In this document: piece by piece, positions 19,756 through 29,810 of the stretch
How positions within the stretch are numbered: the stretch's first letter is position 1
Layout of the letters: each line of letters begins with the position of its first letter
From: Klebsiella oxytoca NBRC 105695
GTDB taxonomy: Bacteria; Pseudomonadota; Gammaproteobacteria; Enterobacterales; Enterobacteriaceae
Reading direction: 5' to 3'
Length of the DNA: 64,000 nt
Assembly (NCBI RefSeq): GCF_001598695.1
Contig: NZ_BCZK01000003.1
Span: 124,001-188,000, forward strand
Notes under the pieces: model-generated
What the model saw: the letters and a program-made list of their open reading frames with translations, nothing else
Told to the model about the DNA's origin: nothing
The model's database searches: none
Made by a program: the position numbers and the translations under genes

Positions 19756-21150
19756 ATGAAAGATCATATTTTGTCCGTCAAAGAGAAGATTGGCTACGGC
19801 ATGGGCGACGCCGCTAGCCACATCATTTTCGATAACGTCATGTTGTATATGATGTTTTTCTATACCGATATCTTTGGTATCCCTGCCGGCTATGTCGGTA
19901 CCATGTTCCTGCTGGCCCGCGCGCTGGACGCGATATCCGACCCTTGCATGGGGCTGCTGGCCGACCGTACCCGTAGCCGATGGGGAAAATTCCGCCCGTG
20001 GATACTGTTTGGAGCGATTCCGTTCGGTCTCGTGTGCGTACTGGCCTACAGCTCGCCGGACCTGAGTCATAACGGCAAGCTGATATACGCCGCGGTCACC
20101 TACACGCTGCTGACCCTGCTCTACACCGTGGTCAACATCCCCTACTGCGCGCTGGGCGGAGTCATTACCGACAATCCGACGCAGCGCATCTCCCTGCAGT
20201 CCTGGCGCTTTGTGCTGGCGACGGCGGGCGGCATGCTCTCCACCGTCCTGATGATGCCGTTGGTGAACTTTATCGGCGGCGAAGATAAAGCGTTTGGTTT
20301 CCAGGGCGGCATCGCGGTGCTCTCGGTGATCGCGTTCCTGATGCTGGCGTTTTGCTTCTTCACTACCAAAGAGCGCGTCGAAGCGCCGCCGAGCTCTACC
20401 TCGATGCGGGAAGACCTGCGTGATATCTGGCGCAACGATCAGTGGCGAGTGGTTGGCCTGCTGACCATTCTCAATATTCTCGCGGTCTGCGTTCGCGGCG
20501 GCGCGATGATGTACTACACCACCTGGATTATGGGATCCGCGGGTCTGTTCACCGCCTTCCTCACCACCTACTGCGTCGGCAACCTGATTGGCTCGGCGCT
20601 GGCGAAGCCGCTTACCGACTGGAAATGCAAAGTCAGCGTTTTCTGGTGGACCAATGCTCTGCTGGCGGCGCTGAGCGTGGCGATGTTCTTCGTGCCGATG
20701 GACGCCGAAATCACCATGTTCGCCTTTATCTTCGTAATTGGCGTGCTGCATCAGCTGGTGACGCCGATTCAGTGGGTGATGATGTCCGACACCGTCGACT
20801 ACGGCGAATGGTGTAACGGCAAACGCCTGACCGGCATCAGCTTTGCGGGCACCCTGTTCGTGCTCAAGCTGGGCCTGGCGCTGGGCGGCGCGCTGATTGG
20901 CTGGATGCTGGCGGGCGGCGGTTACGATGCCGCGGCCAAAACCCAGAACAGCGCCACTATCACCATCATCATCTCATTGTTCACCCTTGCTCCGGCGGTC
21001 TGCTACCTGCTGAGCGCGGTTATCGCGAAACGCTACTACACCCTGAAAACGCCGTTCCTGAAAAAGATGATGGCGGAACTGGCTCAGGGCGCGCGCCGCA
21101 ACGAACACGACTTCACTTCAGCGCCGACAGGCAAAGAATTGCAAAACTAA
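19756..21150 (+). CDS. yicJ: GPH-family alpha-xyloside transporter YicJ
   Basis: The 464-residue protein is close to E. coli YicJ ([20 protein letters not shown], then twelve helices, [19 protein letters not shown]). It is a glycoside-pentoside-hexuronide:cation symporter, assumed to import isoprimeverose-like xylosides for YicI. The ATG at 19756 matches YicJ; an in-frame start 20 codons upstream lacks homology. yicI follows after 13 bp in the same operon, as in E. coli. Confidence 0.93.
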   Translation: MKDHILSVKEKIGYGMGDAASHIIFDNVMLYMMFFYTDIFGIPAGYVGTMFLLARALDAISDPCMGLLADRTRSRWGKFRPWILFGAIPFGLVCVLAYSSPDLSHNGKLIYAAVTYTLLTLLYTVVNIPYCALGGVITDNPTQRISLQSWRFVLATAGGMLSTVLMMPLVNFIGGEDKAFGFQGGIAVLSVIAFLMLAFCFFTTKERVEAPPSSTSMREDLRDIWRNDQWRVVGLLTILNILAVCVRGGAMMYYTTWIMGSAGLFTAFLTTYCVGNLIGSALAKPLTDWKCKVSVFWWTNALLAALSVAMFFVPMDAEITMFAFIFVIGVLHQLVTPIQWVMMSDTVDYGEWCNGKRLTGISFAGTLFVLKLGLALGGALIGWMLAGGGYDAAAKTQNSATITIIISLFTLAPAVCYLLSAVIAKRYYTLKTPFLKKMMAELAQGARRNEHDFTSAPTGKELQN

Positions 21151-21163
21151 GAGGAAGCTATTC

Positions 21164-23482
21164 ATGAAAATCAGTGATGGAAACTGGCTTATTCAACCAG
21201 GGCTCAATCTGATCCAACCCGTGCAGGTCTATGAGGTTGAGCAGGAAGGTAACGAGATGGTCGTCTATGTGGCGTCTCGCGAAGTTCGCGAACGCGCCGC
21301 CCAACTGGACGTTCCGCTCTTTACCGTGCGCTTCTTCTCCCCACAGGAAGGAGTGATCGGCGTACGCATGGAGCACTTCCAGGGCGCGTTGAACAACGGC
21401 CCGCATTACCCGCTGACCGTGCTGAAAGACGTGAACGTGGAGATTAATAATGGCGCTGAATATGCCGAGCTGAAAAGCGGCAATTTGACCGCACGCGTCA
21501 CGAAAGGCGATTTCTGGTCGCTGGATTTTCTGCGTGACGGCGTGCGTATTACCGGTAGCCAGCTGAAAAATGACGGCTACGTGCAGGATACCAAAACGAA
21601 TCGCAACTATATGTTCGAGCGTCTGGATCTCGGCGTCGGCGACACCGTTTATGGCCTCGGCGAGCGCTTTACCGCGCTGGTGCGTAACGGCCAGACGGTC
21701 GAAACCTGGAACGAAGACGGCGGCACCAGTACCGAACAGTCGTATAAAAATATCCCGTTCTACCTGACTAACCGCGGCTACGGCGTGCTGGTGAATCATC
21801 CTGAGCGCGTCTCTTTCGAAATCGGCTCCGAAAAAGTCTCGAAGGTGCAGTTCAGCGTCGAAGGGGAATACCTGGAGTACTTCGTCATCGACGGCCCGAC
21901 TCCGAAAGAGGTGCTGAACCGCTATACCCGGTTTACCGGGCGTCCAGCGCTGCCGCCAGCCTGGTCCTTCGGCCTGTGGCTGACCACCTCGTTTACCACC
22001 AACTACGATGAAGCGACGGTTAACAGCTTTATTGACGGTATGGCAGAGCGCAACCTGCCGTTGCACGTGTTCCATTTCGACTGTTTCTGGATGAAAGCCT
22101 TCCAGTGGTGCGATTTTGAGTGGGATCCGGTGACCTTCCCTGACCCGGAAGGGATGATTAAACGCCTGAAAGAGAAAGGACTGAAGGTCTGCGTGTGGAT
22201 CAACCCGTATATCGGCCAGCGTTCACCGGTGTTTAAAGAGCTCCAGGAGAAAGGCTATCTGTTGAAACGTCCGGATGGTTCATTGTGGCAGTGGGATAAA
22301 TGGCAGCCGGGCCTGGCGATTTATGATTTCACCAATCCGCAAGCCTGCCAGTGGTATGCCGACAAGCTGAAAGGCCTGGTGGCGATGGGCGTAGACTGCT
22401 TCAAAACCGACTTCGGCGAGCGTATTCCGACCGACGTGCAGTGGTTTGATGGTTCCGATCCGCAGAAAATGCACAACCACTACGCCTTCATCTATAACGA
22501 GCTGGTGTGGAACGTGCTGAAAGAGACCGTTGGCGAGAAAGAAGCGGTGCTGTTCGCTCGTTCCGCCTCGGTGGGCGCGCAACAGTTCCCGGTGCACTGG
22601 GGCGGCGACTGCTACGCCAACTATGAATCGATGGCGGAAAGCCTGCGCGGCGGCCTGTCGATCGGCATGTCCGGTTTTGGGTTCTGGAGCCACGATATCG
22701 GCGGCTTCGAAAACACCGCGCCCGCCCACGTCTACAAGCGCTGGTGCGCCTTCGGCCTGCTGTCGAGCCACAGCCGTCTGCACGGCAGCAAATCCTATCG
22801 TGTGCCATGGGCCTACGATGACGAGTCCTGCGACGTGGTGCGCCACTTCACGCAGCTGAAATGCCGCATGATGCCGTATCTGTACCGTCAGGCGGCGCTG
22901 GCCAACGAGTTCGGTACGCCGATGCTGCGTTCGATGATGCTGGAGTTCCCGCACGACCCGGCCTGCGACTATCTGGACCGGCAGTACATGCTGGGGGATT
23001 CGGTGCTGGTGGCGCCGGTGTTTAGCGAAGCGGGCGACGTCCAGTTTTGGCTGCCGGAAGGCCGCTGGACCCATCTGTGGCACAACGATGAAGCGCAGGG
23101 CAGCCGCTGGCATAAGCAGAATCATGATGTGCTGAGCCTACCGGTGTACGTGCGTGACAACACCCTGCTGGCGTTGGGCAACAATGACCAGAAACCGGAC
23201 TACGCGTGGAATGAAGGCACCGCCTTCCAGCTGTTTAATCTCGAAGATGGGCGCGAAGCGGTCAGCCAGGTGCCGGCAGCGGACGGGTCGGTGGTCTTTA
23301 CCCTGAAGGCGAAACGCCAGGGCAATGTCATTACCGTCAGCGGTGACGGTGAGGCCAGCGGCTGGACGCTGTGCCTGCGCAATATCCAGCAGGTAGCGAG
23401 CGTGCAGGGCGGTGTTCAGGCAGGCAGTGAGCTGGGCGTGGTGGTGACCGCGCAGGGCAATGCGTTGACCATCACGCTGTAA
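21164..23482 (+). CDS. yicI: Alpha-xylosidase YicI (GH31)
   Basis: The 772-residue enzyme matches E. coli YicI in length and sequence. The catalytic nucleophile is Asp416 in [10 protein letters not shown], and the acid/base Asp lies in HWGGDC near residue 482. It releases xylose from alpha-xylosides such as isoprimeverose in the cytoplasm. It sits directly after its transporter yicJ. Nothing is truncated. Confidence 0.95.
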   Translation: MKISDGNWLIQPGLNLIQPVQVYEVEQEGNEMVVYVASREVRERAAQLDVPLFTVRFFSPQEGVIGVRMEHFQGALNNGPHYPLTVLKDVNVEINNGAEYAELKSGNLTARVTKGDFWSLDFLRDGVRITGSQLKNDGYVQDTKTNRNYMFERLDLGVGDTVYGLGERFTALVRNGQTVETWNEDGGTSTEQSYKNIPFYLTNRGYGVLVNHPERVSFEIGSEKVSKVQFSVEGEYLEYFVIDGPTPKEVLNRYTRFTGRPALPPAWSFGLWLTTSFTTNYDEATVNSFIDGMAERNLPLHVFHFDCFWMKAFQWCDFEWDPVTFPDPEGMIKRLKEKGLKVCVWINPYIGQRSPVFKELQEKGYLLKRPDGSLWQWDKWQPGLAIYDFTNPQACQWYADKLKGLVAMGVDCFKTDFGERIPTDVQWFDGSDPQKMHNHYAFIYNELVWNVLKETVGEKEAVLFARSASVGAQQFPVHWGGDCYANYESMAESLRGGLSIGMSGFGFWSHDIGGFENTAPAHVYKRWCAFGLLSSHSRLHGSKSYRVPWAYDDESCDVVRHFTQLKCRMMPYLYRQAALANEFGTPMLRSMMLEFPHDPACDYLDRQYMLGDSVLVAPVFSEAGDVQFWLPEGRWTHLWHNDEAQGSRWHKQNHDVLSLPVYVRDNTLLALGNNDQKPDYAWNEGTAFQLFNLEDGREAVSQVPAADGSVVFTLKAKRQGNVITVSGDGEASGWTLCLRNIQQVASVQGGVQAGSELGVVVTAQGNALTITL

Positions 23483-23523
23483 GTTTTTGCTTCCTGAAGC
23501 ATGGGTTCACAGCCATCTGCGGA

Positions 23524-23745
23524 CCCGTAGCCCGGACAAGGCGCGACAGGCGCCGCCTCCGGGGAATGTGCCGAACCTGATGCATCTGCGCTGCTGCTCC
23601 CCGGCTCGCGCTGCGCTTAGCCGGGCTACGGATCCTGTGGGCCAGGTAGCACGGACAAGGCGCGGCAGGCGCCGCCTCCGGGATACAGGCGCAATGTAGC
23701 TTCAGGTTATCCTCCCCGGTGGCGCGACGCTTACCGGGGCTACAG
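23524..23745. repeat. REP/BIME array after yicI
   Basis: At least four REP units alternate in orientation: GTAGCCCGGACAAGGCGCGAC / GCGCCGCCTCCGGG, a GGCTCGCGCTGCGCTTAGCCGGGCTAC unit, a second CACGGACAAGGCGCGGCAGGC / GCCTCCGGG unit, and a weaker GGTGGCGCGACGCTTACCGGGGCTAC. The remaining 140 bp up to the rpiR start is AT-rich and presumably holds its promoter. Confidence 0.85.
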
Positions 23746-23886
23746 GCTATGCCCTCTTCGTTTGCGGAGAGGTTTTTTTATTCCATTTCTTCTGAAAAAG
23801 TAACGTTCATTTCATTCTGGTGATTCACCCCACAGACACTCGCGCCGTCAGGTGATAGCGTAGTTTACCGCTGAGAGGAGCCCGGA

Positions 23887-24618
23887 ATGGATTTAGAAAA
23901 CATCTTTCGTGACGTTAAGCTAAGCAAAACCGAAATGACCGTGCTGCGTTTTATTCAGAATGACCCTGAGCAATGCGTACGCGAGGGCATCCGCGCCGTC
24001 GCGGAACACTGTTATAGCAACCCTTCCTCGCTAGTGCGGCTGGCGAAGAAACTGAAATTCAGCGGCTGGCTGGAGCTGGTCTATTTTATTAAATTCAATA
24101 TCACCATGCCGAAACTCGATGTCACCAACGATATCGACTACATGAGCATTCAGCCGATAGAGCGGATAACTCCTCTACTGGAAAGCCTGCAACATCATCG
24201 CATTTTGATTCACGGCAGCGGCTTTTCGCAGCTGATCGCCCAGTATATTTACAATAAATTTTTGGTGACCGGGGTAAACGCCAGCCTGGCGCTGTGGCCG
24301 GATTACGAAATTCTTGAGCAGAAGAACGCCGCCAAATTTGATTCGATCTGGATTATTTCCAAATCCGGGCGTAGCAGTTCGGCGCTGAACTGGGTGAAGG
24401 CGCTGGAAGGGAAGAAGATTAATCTGGTCTGCTTCACCGGCGATTATCAAAGCCCGCTGGCGCAGGCGGCGGATACGGCGTTTATTATTCACGATCCGCA
24501 GAAATTCGATGATGATATTTACTGGAGCAACCCGTTTTTTGGCTACTGCATACTCGGGTTTGAGCGGCTGCTGAAGATGTGGTTTACACACACGGGGATC
24601 CCCGGAGGCGGCGCCTGA
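23887..24618 (+). CDS. RpiR/MurR family sugar-phosphate-responsive regulator
   Basis: The 243-residue protein has an N-terminal RpiR helix-turn-helix (residues 1-75, with AVAEHCYSNPSSLVRLAKKLKFSGWLEL) and a SIS sugar-phosphate-binding domain (about 95-225, GSGFSQLIAQY and ISKSGRSSSALNWV). It is the likely regulator of the GH4/EIICB operon that converges on it. The last residues (GIPGGGA) and the stop codon are encoded by a REP element, so the original C-terminus has probably been replaced. GAGGAG precedes the ATG. Confidence 0.85.
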   Translation: MDLENIFRDVKLSKTEMTVLRFIQNDPEQCVREGIRAVAEHCYSNPSSLVRLAKKLKFSGWLELVYFIKFNITMPKLDVTNDIDYMSIQPIERITPLLESLQHHRILIHGSGFSQLIAQYIYNKFLVTGVNASLALWPDYEILEQKNAAKFDSIWIISKSGRSSSALNWVKALEGKKINLVCFTGDYQSPLAQAADTAFIIHDPQKFDDDIYWSNPFFGYCILGFERLLKMWFTHTGIPGGGA

Positions 24619-24710
24619 GGCGCCTGTCCGGGCTACCGCCCCGCAGGCGGTGGTGAACCCGTAGCCCGGTCAGCGCAGCGCCACCGGGAGGAGTGCGGTG
24701 GCGCGAGGGT
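24597..24710. repeat. REP/BIME pair overlapping the rpiR 3' end
   Basis: GGATCCCCGGAGGCGGCGCC / GGCGCCTGTCCGGGCTAC, followed by GTAGCCCGGTCAGCGCAGCG / CACCGGG. The first unit overlaps the final codons of the RpiR gene and supplies its TGA. Confidence 0.8.
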
Positions 24711-24714
24711 GGGA

Positions 24715-26094
24715 TTATTGCCAGTCGGCGAACTGCTTATCATCGAGATAAGCTTCAACAAGCGCTTTTGCCAGCGAATAAGAGCCGACCAGCGGATGCG
24801 CCATCAGCGCCCGTACCGCCAGTGACTTATCCCGCTGCAGAATCGCCGCCACCGCCAGCCGCTCATACTCCTTCACGCTGGCGATCATGTTTTTCTGCGC
24901 TGTCGGCACATGTTTCGGCGTCACCGGCTTCAGGCCCTCTTTACTGAGATCGCAGCTGATCTCAATCACGTCGTCCTGGCGCAGGAAGTCCAGCGTGCCG
25001 TTGTTGGGCATCGACACCACAATACGCTTGGTGGTGGTGCTGTTGACCGCCTCCAGAATATCCAGCGCCACCCCTGCGTAGCCGCCGGTATCCGGCTCCT
25101 CGATAAACTGCTTTAAGGTTAACGGCTCGCGGGTATGGAATTTTTCCTGCTGCGACTCGTTCTGCATATAGCTATTTTCCCGGCGCAGATAGTGCTTCAT
25201 CCAGATGGTAAACGCCGCTTCCGGGTTGGCTTTCACATCCACGGTCCGCAGCTCTTCGCGCATATCGTGATTGATACGGGCAATCTGCTCGCCGCGGGTT
25301 TCCGCTGCGTTCTGAATCGCTTTTAAAGCCACTTCTCGATAGTAGTAGTAGTAAAGATATTCATTAAGCAGTTGCTTATCGCATAGCTGAACCAGCTCCG
25401 GCGAAAAATACTGCATCGCCGTCTTACGATACAGCTCAGGACTGGTAATCAGGCGCTCGGTGACATCCTCGCCGCTTACGGTGAAGTGGGTAAACCAGGA
25501 GAAGTGGTTCAACCCGTAGCACTCAACGCCGAGATCGCGCTCGTCGCAGCCGAGGATTGCCGGCAGCTCGCGAATCAGCTCCGACGGCGCGTCGCAGATG
25601 CCGTACACCCGGCGCTTAAAGCCGGATTTGATAATCGCCTCGGTGACCAGCCCTGACGGGTTGGTGAAGTTAAAAAGAATAGCGTCTCCGGCGGCGTGCT
25701 CTTCAATCAGGCGGCAGTAGTGAAGAATCGCCGGAATGGAACGCATCGCCATGGCGAAACCGCCAGCGCCGGTGGTCTCCTGGCCCAGGGTGTTGTGCTG
25801 CAGGGCGATACGCTCGTCGCGAATGCGACTCTCATCGCCGCCTACCCGCAGGGTGGTGATGACATAGTGGCTATTTTTGAGTGCCGGCACCGGGTCGCTG
25901 GTTACGCTGAAGTGAATATCCGGGCGAATCGTATTAAACACATAGCGGGCGATTTCGCCAAAAATTGCCAGATTCTCAGCGGAGCTGTCGAGAAATACAA
26001 CTTCCGTTAAACCAATGCGGTGCGCGTTATATGCCAGAGATTTTGCCAGGAACGCAGAGCGAACGCCGCCCCCGCCTAATACGGTTAATTTCAT
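24715..26094 (-). CDS. GH4 family 6-phospho-glucosidase
   Basis: The 459-residue protein is an NAD- and metal-dependent glycoside hydrolase of family 4: N-terminal GGGGVRSAFL dinucleotide loop, NPSG near residues 146-149, and the metal-site motif C167-D168-A169-P170 followed by GLNHFSWFTHF. Characterised 6-phospho-alpha-glucosidases carry CDMP here while CelF-type beta enzymes carry CNVP, so the Asp leans towards alpha-linked substrates, but this is not a close AglB/GlvA relative. AGGAG at 26101-26105 favours the ATG at 26094 over an upstream TTG. It follows the PTS gene by 13 bp and should hydrolyse the sugar phosphate that gene's product makes. Confidence 0.82.
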   Translation of the reverse strand: MKLTVLGGGGVRSAFLAKSLAYNAHRIGLTEVVFLDSSAENLAIFGEIARYVFNTIRPDIHFSVTSDPVPALKNSHYVITTLRVGGDESRIRDERIALQHNTLGQETTGAGGFAMAMRSIPAILHYCRLIEEHAAGDAILFNFTNPSGLVTEAIIKSGFKRRVYGICDAPSELIRELPAILGCDERDLGVECYGLNHFSWFTHFTVSGEDVTERLITSPELYRKTAMQYFSPELVQLCDKQLLNEYLYYYYYREVALKAIQNAAETRGEQIARINHDMREELRTVDVKANPEAAFTIWMKHYLRRENSYMQNESQQEKFHTREPLTLKQFIEEPDTGGYAGVALDILEAVNSTTTKRIVVSMPNNGTLDFLRQDDVIEISCDLSKEGLKPVTPKHVPTAQKNMIASVKEYERLAVAAILQRDKSLAVRALMAHPLVGSYSLAKALVEAYLDDKQFADWQ

Positions 26095-26107
26095 AAACAA
26101 CTCCTAA

Positions 26108-27667
26108 TTAATTTTCTGCTAGCCAGCTATCAACCCGGGAACGGACCTGTCCCACTTTGACGCCGTAAATAACCTGAACTTCATTTCGATTTCGTACTAC
26201 GCCGTTTGCACCGGTGCTTTTTAATATTGCATCATCAACTAAATCCATATTGTGAATAGCGACGCGCAGGCGGGTAAAACAGTTGTCGACGGAAATAATA
26301 TTCGCTTTGCCGCCTAAGCCATTAATAATCTCGTTGGTCACCGACTGCGGTTCGCCCATTTTTTTACGATAATCAGCTTTGCTATATAACTTCACGTTTT
26401 CATCGTCTTCACGGCCCGGCGTTTTGAGATTCAACTTAACGACCAGCGTGCGGAAGATAACGTAGTAGACGGCGAACTGGCCGATCCCGATGAGCACGTA
26501 GCCGGGCCAGCGGGTCAGGGCGACCGGCAGCGGCAGGTTGTAAATCAGAAACTCAATCAGCCCCGAGGCGCCCCACGGACGGACGGTAAAGATGTCGCAA
26601 ATCGCCTGCGAAGCTGCGGTTAAGGTAGCATGGATCACCCACAGCAGCGGGGAAACGAACAGAAAGGTAAACTCAATCGGCTCGGTGATACCGGTGAGCA
26701 TGGAAGTGATAATGGCCGGTAGCAGAATCGCTTTAGCCATCATTTTTTTCTCCGGTTTCGCCGTATGGTAGAACGCCAGCGAGGCGCCGGCCAGGCCGAA
26801 GATGGTGGTCATCCCCTGCTGTGAGAAACGCAGCGCCTCGTTCATCACCGGCGTCAGATCCGGGTGACGCATATAGGCGAGGAAAATCGCCTGGGTTCCG
26901 GAGACTATCTGCCCGTCGACGTTCAGCGTGCCGCCGATTTGCGTGAGCTGGAACGGCGACCAGACGAAGTGGTGCAGGCCGGTGGGGATGAGGAATTTTT
27001 CAAAGAAGCCGTAAACGAAGACCCCCGCCACGCCGGCGTTTTTCATAAAGCCGGTCAGCGCCGCGATGCCGTGGGTCATAAACGGCCAGATCCAGGTAAA
27101 AGCGATGGCGTAGAAAATGATGACCGGCGTCATCGCCACCAGTGTCAGCTTGGCCCCGCCGTACATGGAGAGCGCGCCGGGTAGCTCAATAGTCGATACT
27201 TTGTTATGCACCCAGGCGATGGTGCAGCCGAGAATAATGCCGAGGAAAACCCCCATATCGACCACCACAAAGCCCAGCAGTTGGGTTTGCCCGGTGCCGT
27301 AATATTCGCCGTTAATTTTTTCCGCCAGGCCGTGAGTATGCTCCAGCCAGGAGTGGTTGGCGCCAAGAAACATAATAAAACACATCACTGAAACCAGCGC
27401 GACTTCGGTTTTTTTATCTTTTGCCAGGCCATAGCTGATGCCGACGCAAAAGAGTAATCCCAGATTGCCGAATAAAGGCCAGAAGGTATCGCCGAGTAGC
27501 TGTCCAAGCTGGTGTAAAAAGCTGGTCTCCGAAATTAATGTTGGGTTGGTTAAGACTGAGCTGAGTGCCAAAATTAAGCCGATGACCGGCAAGAACAATA
27601 CTGCACCGATCATTGCTCTGGAGAATTTTTGCATATTCTCCAGAATACGTTGACGTATTACGGACAT
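26108..27667 (-). CDS. PTS glucoside transporter EIICB (glucose/maltose/alpha-glucoside family)
   Basis: The 519-residue permease has an N-terminal EIIC domain (about 1-400; GLHHFVWSPFQLTQIGG and TGITEPIEFTFLFVSP are family signatures) and a C-terminal EIIB domain with phosphorylated Cys in DNCFTRLRV. No EIIA domain is fused or adjacent, so it probably uses EIIA-Glc (Crr), as MalX and GlvC types do. Together with the GH4 enzyme it would import and cleave a disaccharide or glucoside. First gene of the operon; the upstream region holds an 8-bp inverted repeat. Confidence 0.85.
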   Translation of the reverse strand: MSVIRQRILENMQKFSRAMIGAVLFLPVIGLILALSSVLTNPTLISETSFLHQLGQLLGDTFWPLFGNLGLLFCVGISYGLAKDKKTEVALVSVMCFIMFLGANHSWLEHTHGLAEKINGEYYGTGQTQLLGFVVVDMGVFLGIILGCTIAWVHNKVSTIELPGALSMYGGAKLTLVAMTPVIIFYAIAFTWIWPFMTHGIAALTGFMKNAGVAGVFVYGFFEKFLIPTGLHHFVWSPFQLTQIGGTLNVDGQIVSGTQAIFLAYMRHPDLTPVMNEALRFSQQGMTTIFGLAGASLAFYHTAKPEKKMMAKAILLPAIITSMLTGITEPIEFTFLFVSPLLWVIHATLTAASQAICDIFTVRPWGASGLIEFLIYNLPLPVALTRWPGYVLIGIGQFAVYYVIFRTLVVKLNLKTPGREDDENVKLYSKADYRKKMGEPQSVTNEIINGLGGKANIISVDNCFTRLRVAIHNMDLVDDAILKSTGANGVVRNRNEVQVIYGVKVGQVRSRVDSWLAEN

Positions 27668-27744
27668 GGTCGTTCCTTTATTTTTGTAGGTTCAGGGACT
27701 TTAATTATTTTTTTCGCTTCCAGTATTTTTGTTATAGCAAGTCC

Positions 27745-27788
27745 GCTATTTGAAAGGAACAGGTTGCGGAAAATAGGTACAAATAGCC
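27745..27788. promoter_or_regulatory. Spaced inverted repeat upstream of the PTS operon
   Basis: GCTATTTG (27745-27752) and CAAATAGC (27781-27788) are exact inverted copies separated by 28 bp, in the 160 bp before the EIICB start. A TATAAC-like -10 on the minus strand lies just downstream at about 27731-27736. This is a candidate operator for the RpiR protein; binding is inferred. Confidence 0.4.
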
Positions 27789-27830
27789 GCTAAATGGCAA
27801 CAGGTTTCACCATTAAGGATATTATATGAC

Positions 27831-27948
27831 CCTCACCCCAAACCTCTCCCTGAAAGGGAGAGGGGGTCGATCGGTGTGGGCATAAAAAATAAAGAGTGCA
27901 GAGGGCGGTTCCCTCTCCCCGGCGGGGAGAGGGTTAGGGTGAGGGGAA
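27831..27948. repeat. Composite palindromic repeat (CCCTCACCCYAACCYTCTCCC type)
   Basis: CCTCACCCCAAACCTCTCCC at the left end is repeated in inverted, slightly changed form (GGGAGAGGGTTAGGGTGAGG) at the right end, and each arm carries its own small hairpin (TCTCCCTGAAAGGGAGA; CTCTCCCCGGCGGGGAGAG). This is a different family from the REP units elsewhere in the window. It ends 2 bp before the yicH stop and may act as a terminator for yicH. Confidence 0.75.
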
Positions 27949-27949
27949 A

Positions 27950-29665
27950 CTAGGGGGTAGACATTATCGGAGCAGAAGGAGCCTGAGCGCTGGTAACTTC
28001 ACCGTTGCGCATGACCTGCGCTACCTGCTGTTTCTCCATATTGACTGCGCTGAGCTGACCGTTAACGGTTGGCTTCAGCGGCGCATCTGGCAGCACGCTG
28101 CCGGTCGCCGTTAGCTGGAGATTACCATCGCCGGATATCGGCAGCGCTGGCCAGCCCCAGGCCTGCAAAATATTTAGCGGCACGCCGCGACCGCTCAGGC
28201 TCAGATTGACCTGACGCTGCGGAAGCTGCGACACCGCCGCGGTGGCTTGCAGGATCCCACGCTCGGTAAAGGCGCTGAGCTCGTTAACGTTCACCGTTGA
28301 GGCATTGGCGCTCAGCTTCAGCGACGGGCGGCGGACGTCAATACGATTAAAGGTCGCGGCGGCGGCGTTCAGCGTCGCGCTACCGTTCCACACGCCCCAG
28401 CTGCGGTTTTTCACCAGCTGCAGCTCGCCGCCGTAGCCGTCGAGCGCGGTGATTTGCCACGGGAACGCCGGTTCAACATCGATAATGAGGTTGCGGCTGG
28501 CGCTGAACTTTCTCAGCGTCAGGCTTTGCAGCCACTCGGGAAGCGGCGCCATCCATAGCTGCTTCCAGTTGGTCGGCAGCGTATATTCCAGTCCGGCGAA
28601 CGCGGTGTCGTCCAGCACGAGGGCATGGTCGGCGCGCAGCCAGTTGCCGGACGTGCGCACCATCCCGCCCTCCCAGCGTGAGGTGAACTGGCGCAGCGCG
28701 ATACCCTGCGGGGAGAATCCGGCGTTAAGGATTGGGTCGAGGAAGTGCAGCGAACCGTAAATAAACTCGTTGGCGTTCATCGACAGCGTGCCATCCTGGC
28801 TTTGCCAGTCGCCGCGGCTCAGGGTCAGGTTGCGCAGATTAAGGTCGAGGCCAGCGATCGCCCAGTCAGGCCCCTGCAGGCTGGCGTCGGTCACGTCAAG
28901 GCGGCCAATCTGCAGCGAGGGCAGGGTGGTCAGCGGCGTGAAAAAGTCGGCGAGTGATTTATCGCTTTGCAGACGGATCTCGTTGAGGCGCAAATTATCG
29001 ACCTGCCAGCCGCCGTCGGCGCTGCGTTTCGCCGTGCCGGTGAGCGTGCCGCGAGCGACGTCCGCCCCGAGGGTTGAGAGCGTCACTTCGCCGTTATCGA
29101 TATTCCCCTGAATCAGCACGTTGCTGGCTTCAATACCGTTGAGCGTCATCGACCCGGCGCTCATCTGAATTTGCGTTTTCTTGCCCAGCACATTACCCGC
29201 TTCCGGCGCCCACGGGCTGACGCCGCCGGTGACGCGCTGCGCGCTCAGATCCCAGTCGCTCTCCGGGCTGTTGAACGCCATATTGCGCAACCGGAGACGA
29301 TCGGCGGCGAACGGCAGCGCTGCGGAAGAAGGGGAGAAGTTTAGCGTACCGTCGCTGAGAATGATTTCGTCAGCATGCAGCGGGTCGCTAAACTGGCGGC
29401 TGCTAAATCCGATATCCACGGTTTGCGCCACCAGCGTGGCGGGTTTGCCGTCGCGACCGAGGGTGACGTTTTGCAGCTGCAGGTGCAGTGGCGAAGAGAA
29501 ATTATGGTCCATTTTGTTGAAAGAGACCTTCCAGCCGGTACCGTCGCTTAGCCAGGCGCTGGCCTGACGCCCTCCCCACTGGGTTTGCAGCAGGAAATAA
29601 GCGGCAATAATCACTACCAGCAGAGCAATCAGCAGCCAGAGAATCAGCTTTCTGAGAAATTTCAT
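27950..29665 (-). CDS. yicH: AsmA family protein YicH
   Basis: The 571-residue protein has one N-terminal transmembrane helix (residues 5-27) and a long beta-rich periplasmic part, with NLSPSS-like repeats and the C-terminal AsmA-like region. It is close to E. coli YicH along the whole length. AsmA proteins are thought to form lipid-conducting bridges or affect outer-membrane assembly; YicH's own role is minor or redundant. I start at MKFLRKL as in E. coli; an ATG eight codons earlier is possible. Confidence 0.92.
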   Translation of the reverse strand: MKFLRKLILWLLIALLVVIIAAYFLLQTQWGGRQASAWLSDGTGWKVSFNKMDHNFSSPLHLQLQNVTLGRDGKPATLVAQTVDIGFSSRQFSDPLHADEIILSDGTLNFSPSSAALPFAADRLRLRNMAFNSPESDWDLSAQRVTGGVSPWAPEAGNVLGKKTQIQMSAGSMTLNGIEASNVLIQGNIDNGEVTLSTLGADVARGTLTGTAKRSADGGWQVDNLRLNEIRLQSDKSLADFFTPLTTLPSLQIGRLDVTDASLQGPDWAIAGLDLNLRNLTLSRGDWQSQDGTLSMNANEFIYGSLHFLDPILNAGFSPQGIALRQFTSRWEGGMVRTSGNWLRADHALVLDDTAFAGLEYTLPTNWKQLWMAPLPEWLQSLTLRKFSASRNLIIDVEPAFPWQITALDGYGGELQLVKNRSWGVWNGSATLNAAAATFNRIDVRRPSLKLSANASTVNVNELSAFTERGILQATAAVSQLPQRQVNLSLSGRGVPLNILQAWGWPALPISGDGNLQLTATGSVLPDAPLKPTVNGQLSAVNMEKQQVAQVMRNGEVTSAQAPSAPIMSTP

Positions 29666-29771
29666 GATCTTCGATCCTGAGCGAGGCACATAAGGCTGTT
29701 ATGCCCGAATTATGCGCAATCCTCAAGACAGGAATTGTGTAATGAGATGATGTGAGGTTGATGATGTTTGC

Positions 29772-29799
29772 GCTCCGGCCGACGTTGCGCGGCCGGAGC
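29772..29799 (-). terminator. Stem-loop after xanP
   Basis: GCTCCGGCC and GGCCGGAGC form a 9-bp stem with a 10-nt loop, 12 bp beyond the xanP stop. There is no strong T-run, so it could be a terminator or an mRNA-stabilising hairpin. Confidence 0.55.
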
Positions 29800-29810
29800 A
29801 TCAGAGAGGA

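Noticed and set aside
19663-20751. 362-residue frame antisense to yicJ
   Set aside because: Composition is rich in His, Gln and Arg, as expected for an antisense shadow of a membrane-protein gene, with no start signal.
24715-26094. Calling the GH4 gene aglB and the PTS gene aglA
   Set aside because: The GH4 sequence is clearly different from Klebsiella AglB as I recall it, although the CDxP motif is shared.
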